Part shown: one piece after another, positions 1 through 7,723 of the stretch
How the letters are laid out: the number at the start of each line of letters is the position of its first letter
Numbering within the stretch: position 1 is the first letter of the stretch
Source of the DNA: Euperipatoides rowelli
Taxonomy: Eukaryota > Onychophora > Udeonychophora > Euonychophora > Peripatopsidae
Direction: 5' to 3' (one strand)
Length of the DNA stretch: 10,424 bases
Assembly: GCA_003024985.2 (NCBI GenBank)
Contig: PXIH01S0009761.1
Translations under genes and position numbers: made by a program
Notes under the pieces: generated by a model
Told to the model about the DNA's origin: nothing
The model's database searches: none
What the model saw: the letters and a program-made list of their open reading frames with translations, nothing else

Positions 1-150
1 TATCCCAAATCCCTGGGTTGTCTAGGCATGATTGTCTGACATTGCACCAAACNCTCCCNTCACANNCCNNGTGGATTGCCTACTGCCATTGCACAAAGGT
101 ATAGGTCGCTGAAAGGCTCCTGCAGTGGTCATGACTCTGATTCTGAAAGA
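1..150. other. GC-richer segment with ambiguous bases, possible exon or repeat edge
   Basis: This stretch is clearly less AT-rich than the following kilobase and has six single N bases between 52 and 70. On the plus strand the frame through 73-75 stays open from the stop at 37-39 to the stop at 163-165. It reads GLPTAIAQRYRSLKGS and then a serine/aspartate-rich tail with HDSDSE, ending in lysines encoded by the A-tract. This could be the last part of a coding exon continuing from outside the window, or the edge of an interspersed repeat. I do not recognise the peptide, and the Ns prevent a confident frame upstream. Confidence 0.2.
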
Positions 151-1255
151 TTAAAAAAAAAATAGAATGAAAAGAGAATTTATGTTGTCCATTTCATGCT
201 AATTTGATCTAAGGTAGTATTTTGTGGTGTTCTGAAGTGATGAACAAGTTTGAGTTGGAAAGAAAAGGTGTTTTACTATGTCTTTTTATCTCCATCATTT
301 AAAATGGTGGTGCCTCCATCCTTTGGATAAGTGAGAGAAAAAAGTCAGTTATTTTGTACAATTTGATATCTTGAAAATTATATAGGAATTAGTCGAACTG
401 TGATATCACATGCCCGATAAATCCCCTGCCCCTCATCCCTCTTTACCTCCATCTGCAGTGCAGTATATACAATGTGTTTTACATATCAAAGTTTATCACT
501 TTATAATATACATAATTCGTACTTTGAAAAAAAATTGGAATGAGTTGATTGTGCTGGTGATGACATCATGATCCATTGTTCCATAGGGTTATAGGTAAAG
601 TGGTCTTTAATTTTCTAAAAAAAAAAACAGCTTTAGAAAATGTTAAACAATAATATAATCCATTTCTGTTATCTCATATAGAATTATAAAAATGAAAGCA
701 TTATCCTTTATAAATAGAATATTAGATATTACTAAATTAAGAAACGTCTCAACAGTTTAAAAATAAAATTTGAAAAAAAAAAAAAGCTGACATTTGTATC
801 TTATTGATTTTTAGTAACTGTATTAGCTCTTGGATAAAAAATCTAGGTCTGTTTAACCTATTGACTCAGCATTTTCGTTCAATTTTCTTGACATTTATAC
901 AATTATTGAACTTAGTGAATTATTTTAATATCTTCAGGGGGAAAATCTTATACATGTTTAACTTGTGCAATAAATGCAGAATTCTGACATGCAAATGAAA
1001 AGAAATTACAACATTTAGTTCAGCACAATATTATTATTGATTAATAACCATCCACTTTACATTTGAAGAAATCAATAAAAAAAAAAGTGCGAGGAGGGGG
1101 TGGGCAGTTAAAATAATGCTCAACTCTTAGACCATACTGAATTGAGTAGGATGAAAATCATAATATATTTCGTTGACCTTAAATCACTTCATGTCAAAGT
1201 CATATTTTTAAACTTAGTAGCATAAAAGCTTGTTCATAGCGATAAATAAGTTAAG
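151..1255. other. AT-rich DNA without recognisable gene
   Basis: About 1.1 kb of AT-rich sequence with A-tracts near 154, 620 and 774. Its only open frames are short (for example 64 codons at 804-998 plus, with AT-driven composition rich in F, L, I and N) and look like chance. At 301-319 there is an AAAATGG element followed by GCCTCCAT, which recurs at 1419-1435. A small pyrimidine-rich patch lies at about 420-455. I see no RNA gene or transposon ends. Confidence 0.5.
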
Positions 1256-1258
1256 TCA

Positions 1259-1435
1259 ACGGAAGTAGCCAACTTTGGGTTTTAACCAATCACAGCAAAC
1301 CTGTTTTATACTTAGAACTTTAATTTAATGAAATATTAGAATAGGAAAAATCCTATTTACTGTAACTTTGGCTTTCAACTTAAGCCAAACAACCAATCAC
1401 ATTGCAGAACTATTAAAAAAAATGGCAGCCTCCAT
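1259..1435 (+). promoter_or_regulatory. Promoter-like motif cluster with duplicated CCAATCAC block
   Basis: Several motifs known from metazoan proximal promoters occur within about 175 bp. They are an ETS-like ACGGAAGT (1259-1266), two CCAATCAC boxes of NF-Y type (1286-1293 and 1393-1400), and a YY1-like AAAATGGCAGC (1419-1429). The two CCAAT boxes lie in an imperfect direct repeat: AACTTTGGGTTTT before the first and AACTTTGGCTTTC before the second. Two perfect short hairpins lie between them: AATAGGA/TCCTATT (1340-1357) and TTTGGCTT/AAGCCAAA (1367-1389). No gene is visible downstream, so promoter activity is a guess. The cluster could equally be a diverged repeat. Confidence 0.2.
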
Positions 1436-2201
1436 AAACGAATAAATTCTTTAAAATTTTATCATAAATTATCTAATAATAATTATGACTTACAAGATTT
1501 GTTAACAAATAGGAATAAGAATGGAATGCTATTGCATTTAATATGCAGACCAATGGCAAGTTTTTTTTAATATATATATACCTACCTGTATATTATATAC
1601 ACTGTAGATTGAATTTAGCGTGGAGCCGGCTTCATGTATTTTTTTTCTTATGACGGTTTGTCATAAAGCAGATCTATTTACTTTATTTTTCCAACTTTAA
1701 ATACTACTGCCAGTATCTCCCCCCCCCCTTCTTCACTAATTATTACGATTGTATCTACTGTCATTTATTTTGTGTATTAACTCCATGAAGCCATAAAGAA
1801 AACTTACGAAATTGTATATATATATGTGCTTAACTTTCCCATAACTTTCACATTTACTTTCACGTAAACCTATCACTGTGAAACAGATTTAAATCTCACT
1901 TACGTTAGTAGTGAAAAAAATTTTATAGTCCAAAGCCCAGTCATTTATTTCTGCACTTTTGTGAACTATAACTGATTGAACTTTTTCTATTTCTTCCTTC
2001 TCTTGGTGTTCTTTCAAAGTTCTGAAAGTGAGCATATTTTATTTTAAAATGTTAAAAAAGAGAAGCAACTTTGAGTGCTCTGTGACTGTCTTTTATCTAG
2101 TTTACAACTGATTTAGGAATGTGTCCATTTAAAATAACAGTTATGATTTTCTTACTCTCTAATGCACTCATTGTAATTTAACATTTTGATTCCACAATTT
2201 A
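1436..2201. other. AT-rich DNA without recognisable gene
   Basis: AT-rich, with short TA-dinucleotide tracts near 1570 and 1816 and a C10 run at 1719-1728. No open frame, RNA gene or transposon terminus is supported. Confidence 0.5.
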
Positions 2202-2290
2202 ATCATCATCATCATCATTGGGTGCGTTCTCCAAGCAGAGTTCGTGTGTTCATGGATCGCCAAAGATTTCTATCTAGAGGTCTTGTTTTA
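2202..2290. repeat. (ATC)5-bounded GC-richer island, possible retroposon 3' end
   Basis: A perfect (ATC)5 microsatellite at 2202-2216 directly abuts about 70 bp with several CpGs and much higher GC than either flank (GGGTGCGTTCTCC through ATGGATCGCC). Read on the minus strand, a unique sequence ends in (GAT)n. Some RTE-type LINEs and the SINEs that use their machinery end in short tandem repeats like this. No pol III A/B boxes or coding frame are convincing, so the assignment rests on shape only. Confidence 0.3.
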
Positions 2291-3228
2291 ATGTAGCAGT
2301 AAAAAAAGTTCCAACTTAAATTGGACAGTTAGCTTTGTCTTTGTTGTTTGTTGTTTTTTTTTATTCACATATTTTCTGAGCTTGGAGAAAGAGAAAATAT
2401 CTATTATTGAGCCTTATATAAGTGAAGCTCTGATTAAATTCACTTGCATTAAAAAATTTAATGTATGACATTATGCAAAGTATCCCAGACTTGGTTTCAG
2501 ACTTCTCATTAGCGTGATCTTTTAACCACTTATGAAAAAATGGAAATAAATGATTACAGAAGTACTAAATGTGCAAATCAGGGTCTGCATGGTAAGTTAC
2601 TTTCCATATAAAATAAATAATAATTATTACCTTCAAGTTCAAGAAATTAAAAAAAAAAAACAGCAATAGCAATTTAACAGCAAAATTAAATTTGAGTGAT
2701 TAGTATCAGTCTGAATCAGCATCAATCAAAATTTAAATGGNAATCGGTATAAAATTTCAATAGCAATCAAATAAAAATTTTTGATCTGAAAAAAAAAACT
2801 AGCCACATCCATTTATATCGACTACTGTACATCTCAGATTGTAGTAAAAATATAGGTATTTTGATAAGCTTTTATCATTATTCTCCTACTATGTATTTGC
2901 TATCAAAGTTACCAATTTTAATCATATTTAAAATATATTTTTTTAAAATATAGTCCATTTTAAATATTTAGGTACTATTATAAACTCACCATTTTAGTAA
3001 TTGAACTTGGCATACCTCTGATAAAAGGAAATAAGAAAGATTAATATATCGATATCTTGGACTTGTTTAATTTAATTTGGCATTGATTTATTTATGACTA
3101 GTTATTATTCGAATTGGAGATATTCGTATAAAATGTAGATGAATGGAAATTGTTATATGTCTGACTGTGAGAAAATATTAAAATTTTATTCTTACTGTTC
3201 TTGTAGATTTAACCCTTTTTTTTTACTA
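2291..3228. other. AT-rich DNA without recognisable gene
   Basis: AT-rich sequence with A/T tracts and a loosely repetitive stretch at about 2650-2790 (recurrent AGCAAT and AATCAA words, one N near 2741). The T8 tract at about 3216-3224 lies just beyond the last LINE-like codons on the minus strand and may be the remains of that element's A-rich tail. No gene supported. Confidence 0.5.
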
Positions 3229-3640
3229 AGTCTTGTGTCAAAACTGATGAATTTCATCCCTAGATTTGATTAAATTATATAGTATTTGTGTTTTCTTTAG
3301 ATTAACAATTTTTCAAGCAAGAGTTGCCATATTTAGTTGACTTATTTTATATAGCTTCATTAATTTAAGTTTAGCTAATGCTTCCAAGGCACTATTACGA
3401 CCTTTTCCAAATAACATGTATTGAGCCACTGTATTTTGAATTGTCAGCATTTTTCATTAATCCCTTAGAACAATCACCCAAAATTGTGTTTCCATATGTT
3501 AGTCTTGACTTTATGAGAGTAAAAAAAATAGTTTTCAAGTTATCAATGTTTAAAGTTCCTTTTATGTATCGGATAATACAATTAGAATAATCTCTTAAAC
3601 ACTTAAGTAATTCACAAACATTTATTAAGTTCAAACAAAT
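3229..3640 (-). pseudogene. LINE reverse transcriptase, thumb and C-terminal region (broken)
   Basis: On the minus strand the frame at 3634-3395 reads GTLNIDNLKTIFFTLIKSRL followed by TYGNTILGDCSKGLMK. This pattern fits the conserved region after the RT palm in Jockey/CR1-type LINEs. A frameshift near 3435 moves homology to the next frame: NTVAQYMLFGKGRNSALEAL, then LAKLKLMKLYKISQLNMATLA, a stop at 3313-3315, and then KIVNLKKTQILYNLIKSRDE to about 3229. Such elements copy their own RNA into the genome by target-primed reverse transcription. At least one frameshift and one internal stop make this copy dead. It follows the palm fragment at 3735-4256 in the same orientation. It seems partly to repeat the segment seen at the end of that fragment, so it may come from a second, related copy. 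LINE RT identity is fairly sure; the exact clade is not. Confidence 0.75.
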
Positions 3641-3660
3641 AGAAAAGCAATCTTACTCAC

Positions 3661-3701
3661 CAAAAGTGAAGAATCGCAAGGGAACATGCCACGTTCGCCA
3701 T
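3661..3701 (-). other. Possible short first coding exon with splice donor (tentative)
   Basis: On the minus strand an ATG at 3699-3701 opens 41 nt reading MANVACSLAILHF, with three CpGs in an otherwise CpG-poor area. It ends exactly at G|GTGAGTAAG (GT at 3659-3660), an excellent metazoan 5' splice-site consensus. It lies in a gap between two LINE RT fragments where LINE-like residues are not recognisable. It could be a real first exon, part of an unidentified insertion, or coincidence. No upstream promoter or matching acceptor could be assigned. Confidence 0.15.
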
Positions 3702-3734
3702 ATAGTAAATATGAATAACAATTTTAGAAAAATT

Positions 3735-4256
3735 CCCTAGATCATAATTACAAAGTCAATATAACATTATTTAAAATTCCATAATTCAATATATCATAGT
3801 TCCTTTTAGCCGTAATAGCAGCTTATTCAAAGACATAGTCTTTTTAAACATTTCAGTAACTTGAAGATCCCACTTTAAGTGTTTATCAACAATAATACAC
3901 AAATATTTTAATGATTTCGCATATGGAAGTTCTTTATCTTGTAATTTGATAGCCCCTTGATGTCTTTCTTATCTTGTAGAGTGTCCCCACAGTAGAATTC
4001 TAGACCTATTAGGATTTATTTCAGGACCATTGTTTAATAACCATTTATTAATTAAAGGGTCACTATTGATAGCATTTGTTATGGTTATTGGATTTGATCC
4101 ACTCAAATATAGGGTAATGTCATCCGCAAAACAATAGTAAGTTAGACTCCAATGTAGATCAAAGATTGGGTTGATAAACAAGTTGAAAATAACAGGAGAT
4201 AATGTAGAATCCTGAGCAAGACCATGATTTGTTATCAATGGTCCTGAATTATCTTA
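3735..4256 (-). pseudogene. LINE reverse transcriptase, palm domain fragment (broken)
   Basis: The frame at 4238-3969 begins with GLAQDSTLSPVIFNLFINPI, the RT block that normally reads QGS.LSP..FN.FIN. It continues to YCFADDITLYLSGSNP, where FADD (4119-4130) supplies the two catalytic aspartates, and then to INKWLLNNGPEINPNRSRIL. After frameshifts, homology resumes in the frame 3935-3786: KELPYAKSLKYLCIIVDKHL and KWDLQVTEMFKK, the usual LKYLG..ID..L.W block. It then fades through about 3735. This is the palm and start of the thumb of a Jockey/CR1-like LINE polymerase. Everything upstream (endonuclease, fingers) is missing on this strand. The active-site box is intact, but the open frame is broken at least twice. 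Confidence 0.85.
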
Positions 4257-4310
4257 GTTTTTTTTTTATTATTCAAATTCAACAAATTAAACTTATTAGT
4301 AAATAATGTG

Positions 4311-4690
4311 TGGTGGTCTTACCCCCCCCCCATACCCCTGAGGTATCTTCCCTTAAACCCTTTTCTGCCTCATTCCTCAGAAATCCCATCCAGGGTGCAC
4401 CCCAGGATGGCCAACCATCCTAATGTGGCCGGGATAGTCCTGATTTAAAATTGCCTGTCCCATGTTCCCACTTCCTGAATTGTCTTGCCCGACCTCAGAA
4501 ATGAGATTCACAACGAAAAATATTGTTTTTACCTGTCAAAATAATTAGAAACAGTTTCAACAACCACCCCCCCCCCAAAAAAAAAAAAAAGTTTATTCAA
4601 ATAAAAATGTTATGCCCCGACCTTATAAAATTCCCCCTGGTGTCCCCAGGATTACCCTAGCCAACCATGCCTTTTCTACCCATTCTCCCC
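4311..4690. repeat. GC-rich repeat-like segment with imperfect direct repeats
   Basis: A sharply GC-richer block between AT-rich flanks. It holds two related boxes: CCCCAGGAT plus GCCAACCAT at 4400-4418, and the same two words 6 bp further apart at 4644-4668. The first box contains a perfect GGATGG/CCATCC hairpin with a CCAA loop (4405-4420). C10 runs occur at 4322-4331 and 4567-4576, the latter followed directly by A14. Spacing and base composition suggest a non-autonomous transposable element or the remains of one, but I could not define ends or a target duplication. No coding frame. Confidence 0.35.
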
Positions 4691-5360
4691 TGAACAGCAT
4701 GCTAAAGAATTTTAAGCAAATCTTGTTGATCATTGTCACTTTGTTGCAAATAAATACAGGAAGCTTATGTTAATGTCAATCAAAATTAATAACAAAATCG
4801 GAAATAATAAAAGAAGAAAAAAAAAATCCTAATGAAACCTACTGCAAACTATGTTAAGACATTTTATTTAATTAAACGGATTAAAATAAAATTCCTGGAA
4901 CTTTCTTACTGAGATTTAATATTTTAAGATTGAAATATTCTAAACGCTTTTACAGTTGTATTTTAGTAATGTTGAGAATTTTCCACTTATGTGGGAGAGC
5001 ACTTTAAAATGGATTGACAAGTTTAAGTAAAGAAAAGTAGACTTGCACCTTAATTTATATACAGTAGTTGGCAGTTGATGTAATTGTTATTGAAGTTTGT
5101 GATATGACTTTCTGTCAACTTTGCTAAGAAAAAAAGTAGGTCCAAAATACCACCCCTCTCTCCTGTTGAAAGGGTTTGCCTTTTCTTTTAGTTGTTTATT
5201 TTTCTTCTCATTATTTATATATACAGCATATTTTTTAAAAAATAATTAGAAATTGAATTGTGCAGGAAATATCAATTATGAAGTCAAAGTAATTAGCCTA
5301 CATTTTGTCAAATTGAAAGTTTTACTTGTATATCTTGTCACATCTGTAAATCAAACTATA
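4691..5360. other. AT-rich DNA without recognisable gene
   Basis: AT-rich and unremarkable. I see no open frame, RNA gene, transposon end or tandem array before the hairpin at 5361. Confidence 0.5.
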
Positions 5361-5456
5361 ACACTTTATATATATTATATTTCAATGAATAACTTACTGT
5401 TTATTGCATAATACAATTAAACAGTTTTAATTGAAATTATAATATGTATAAAGTGT
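5361..5456. repeat. 96-bp imperfect palindrome (long hairpin)
   Basis: The outer 10 bp are perfect inverted complements: ACACTTTATA at 5361-5370 and TATAAAGTGT at 5447-5456. Pairing continues inward with few mismatches and small gaps: (T/C)ATATTATA, then TTTCAAT with one bulged base, then CTGTTT with AAACAG, then ATTG with CAAT. It closes around a loop of about 7 nt near 5406-5412. The size fits a small fold-back MITE. A transcribed hairpin such as a microRNA precursor is a less likely alternative because the stem is very AT-rich. No clear target-site duplication was found. Confidence 0.6.
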
Positions 5457-5544
5457 CAACAAACAAATACTAAAATAAAAACTTAAAAACATAGACAGAT
5501 GTCAGAAAAAGAAGTGTTTTACCATTAATGCTACCCCTTTCTCA

Positions 5545-6070
5545 TTATTGATGATGAGGATAATGATAAAGGTGATGATAATTGAAATGTTGAAGGTGGA
5601 AATAATGTAGCATTCTATTAGAATTGTTCATTTTTAATAATTATAATGATGAAATATTAAGATAATCGATAAAGAGGATGAGAACAGTGAGATGTAATCA
5701 GTATAATGAATAGAATGGGTGTTGATATTGATAATGATAGATGCTGATAATGATGGGATACAGAGAATTCTTATGAGAATGATTTAATACTGACAAAGAT
5801 GATTATAATTGTGAAATATTGATTATGAAATGAGCGGATTATGTTGACAATAATATTGTGGATGCTGATAAAGATGATGAGGCAGGTGAGATGCTGATGA
5901 AAATGATAATAGTGGAATGCAGAATATGATGTGGATGTTAGATTCAAGATAATGAGGATGATGGAATGCTTAAAACTTGGTAAATAAATTGCTGATAAAG
6001 ATGATGAATATCCGTAGTAGCGTTTTAATCAGAATGATGAAAATAGTGTGATGTTAATAAAATATTTGCA
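5545..6070 (+). repeat. Degenerate GAT-rich tandem repeat field, left part
   Basis: About 525 bp dominated by GATGAT, GATAAT and TGATGA words. A longer core close to ATGCTGATAAAGATGATGA recurs near 5741, 5861, 5891 and 5989. Spacing between cores is irregular (about 120, 30 and 100 bp), so this looks like an old, decayed microsatellite or minisatellite rather than a fresh array. All frames carry stops. The same sequence type resumes at 6976, on the other side of the inverted-repeat element. Confidence 0.65.
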
Positions 6071-6975
6071 TTAAAGTGGTTTATCAGTCTTTTTTTTTTT
6101 TTTAATTTTTGATTTACTTTTAGTTTTACCTAAAAATATTTATTTAATTCATCAAATTGGAATATTTTCTCTTAAACATATAAATATTCGTAAGTTTGTA
6201 CTATGTTTATAAAAAATATAAACCGACCTATGATGTCAAATTGATGTAACCAAAGGATCTCACTGGTTTTGGGCTAGAGGAAAATGCATATCTAGGATCC
6301 AGACGCTAGTCATGGCTTCATTACTTTATTGTTTAGAAAACTAGTCAACAAGTGTTATCACTTAAAGTTTTGAAGAAGAAAAAAAAGAACAGTGAAAAAA
6401 GTTACTTTCTTCGCATCAATATAAAATCCATAAAATTTTGAGATAATTCTTGGGATTAAAGTTGAAATCAATTAAAAAAAAAACCTTGTGTATACCAAAA
6501 TTCCGGAAGGCTTGCCGCTTTTGTACGTTATTAACTTGACACGATAACAAATTGTTAACTATTATTTCCAAAGTTTTTAATAATATTTCTTAAACATTCT
6601 TTGAGATTATATTTTTTACTACAAATAAAAACTGTTAAAGCTTTATTTTCAGCCTACTTGCTTATGTTTCGAGTTGCCTTTACTTTAAAAAAAAAATAAG
6701 CTTCTGAATCAGTGATCTACATTCTGATTGGTCTGTGAAGGAAACGGTTCGCCTGGTCATGTGTCTTGTCTGACAACCAGTTAACTACTAGTACTGGAAT
6801 CCCCGCAAGATTTTTCTGGCAAAATACGTCAAACGCCGGTTTGATAATTGATACATATTGGCATAAAAGTCTAATTTTGATGCGTTTTTGAACAAATTGA
6901 GTAAACCAGCATTTTTTTTTTACCAAAAACACATAAATCAATGAAGTTGAAATAGGCATTTATAAACCACTTTAA
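6071..6975. mobile_element. 905-bp element with 14-bp perfect terminal inverted repeats, family unknown
   Basis: TTAAAGTGGTTTAT at 6071-6084 is the exact reverse complement of ATAAACCACTTTAA at 6962-6975. The flanks on both sides are GAT-rich repeat sequence of the same kind, so the segment appears to have been inserted into an existing array. If the outer TTAA is the duplicated target, termini of AGTGGTTTAT would suggest a piggyBac-like target preference. A TA target (Tc1/mariner-like) also fits. Inside are a T-tract at about 6090-6103, AT-rich DNA, and a right half (about 6495-6860) with many CpGs. An 80-codon minus frame (6959-6717, containing VVNWLSDKTHDQANRF) matches no transposase I recognise. 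Most likely a non-autonomous DNA transposon. Confidence 0.55.
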
Positions 6976-7140
6976 AGATTAAAAGGATGTTGATATGCTG
7001 ATAAAATTGATGAGGTTGGGGAGATACTAATAAAGTTGTTATTGGTGTTCAGTTGCTGATTTACATGTTGATAATAGTATGAGGTTTATAAAAATTATAT
7101 TAATGGTTTGAGGCTAATAAGAATGATAACTGATCAATGT
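6976..7140 (+). repeat. Degenerate GAT-rich repeat field, right part
   Basis: Continuation of the GAT-rich field interrupted by the inverted-repeat element. It contains another copy of the core (ATGCTGATAAAATTGATGAGG near 6995) and GTTGATAATAG and GAATGATAACTGATC words. It fades out before 7141. Confidence 0.5.
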
Positions 7141-7249
7141 TGCAATTTTGTGGTTTAGGGTTCAGGTGGAAGGGGTACCTGACTACTTTAGCTTGTATAT
7201 ATGCATAATATGCTATGCAGTGTAGTAATATATTGTATATAGTGTATGC

Positions 7250-7715
7250 CAGGGATGGCAAACCTATTTCCGACTAGTGTGCCGCTTGAAGTTTGTTTTG
7301 TTATTTTCAAATGTCTAGTGTGCCACCAAGACTCGGTAACATTATTGTACACAAGAAGTCCTCCATAATGAGAACCCATTTTATCTAACATTTTCAAGAA
7401 CAGGCAATTATTTAGAGCACATGTATTTAAAAAGTTGTCAATTTTAGTTACCACCGAGAGTACATACTCCTTTCATGCACAACGCTGCCTGGTGTATAAT
7501 GCAACGACATGCACTATAGAGTACTGAACTTCTTCACTAAGAAATTTCATAAAACCGTTATGTTTACCTATCATATTTGGGGTGGAATCCATTATCACAC
7601 ACACAATTTCCTATTTATTACATGTACGATACTACCATATGCATAATGGGTTCATGTGGTGTGCTACCAAAATCATGTTTGTATGTCACCTAGTGACATG
7701 TGATCACCATCACTG
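7250..7715 (-). mobile_element. Deletion derivative of a hAT DNA transposon
   Basis: The left end is CAGGGATGGCAAACC. The right end, read on the minus strand, is CAGTGATGGTGATCAC, so 8 of the first 9 bases match. It is flanked by GTGTATGC (7242-7249) and GTGTATAC (7716-7723), an 8-bp target duplication with one difference, as expected for hAT elements. CTAGTGTGCC(G/A)C is repeated subterminally at 7274-7285 and 7315-7326, with a related GTGTGCTACC at 7659-7668; these may be transposase-binding repeats. A perfect 7-bp inverted repeat with a CTA centre lies at 7683-7699. At 466 bp it is far below autonomous hAT length and keeps only an internal piece of transposase on the minus strand. Confidence 0.8.
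7262..7610 (-). pseudogene. hAT transposase fragment (GTF2IRD2/ZBED5/SCAND3-like family)
   Basis: The minus frame reads EIVCVIMDSTPNMIGKHNGF, then MKFLSEEVQYSIVHVVALYT, RQRCA, a TGA stop at 7473-7475, then KEYVLSVVTKIDNFLNTCAL and NNCLFLKMLDKMGSHYGGLL. This follows the known order of the hAT catalytic region in domesticated GTF2IRD2/ZBED5-type proteins. There, a 'DGAPxMxGxxxGF' motif carrying a catalytic aspartate comes first, then an 'HCxxHRQ' stretch, then 'FIxxxxLxxxLFxxLCxxMGSEHxxLLxHTEVRW'. Here the aspartate is kept (MDSTPNM), the HCxxHRQ stretch is degraded to HVVALYTRQ, and the EVRW stretch is degraded to NVTESW. The N-terminal zinc finger and the C-terminal dimerisation region are absent. 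One in-frame stop and the truncation make it non-functional. Confidence 0.75.
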
Positions 7716-7723
7716 GTGTATAC

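Noticed and set aside
378-452. 24-codon minus frame (MEVKRDEGQGIY...)
   Set aside because: Too short, no conserved motif and no adjacent splice signals that would make it an exon.
804-998. 64-codon plus-strand open frame
   Set aside because: Composition (F, L, I, N, K) is what AT-rich random sequence gives; no motif and no neighbouring homology in other frames.
3378-3590. 70-codon plus-strand open frame
   Set aside because: Lies opposite the LINE RT remnant on the minus strand, which explains the sequence.
5545-7140. CRISPR-like array
   Set aside because: Repeats are degenerate, irregularly spaced and trinucleotide-based, and the genome is eukaryotic.
7155-7170. GGTTCAGGTGG as a tRNA/SINE B box
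   Set aside because: Departs from the B-box consensus and has no A box or cloverleaf upstream.
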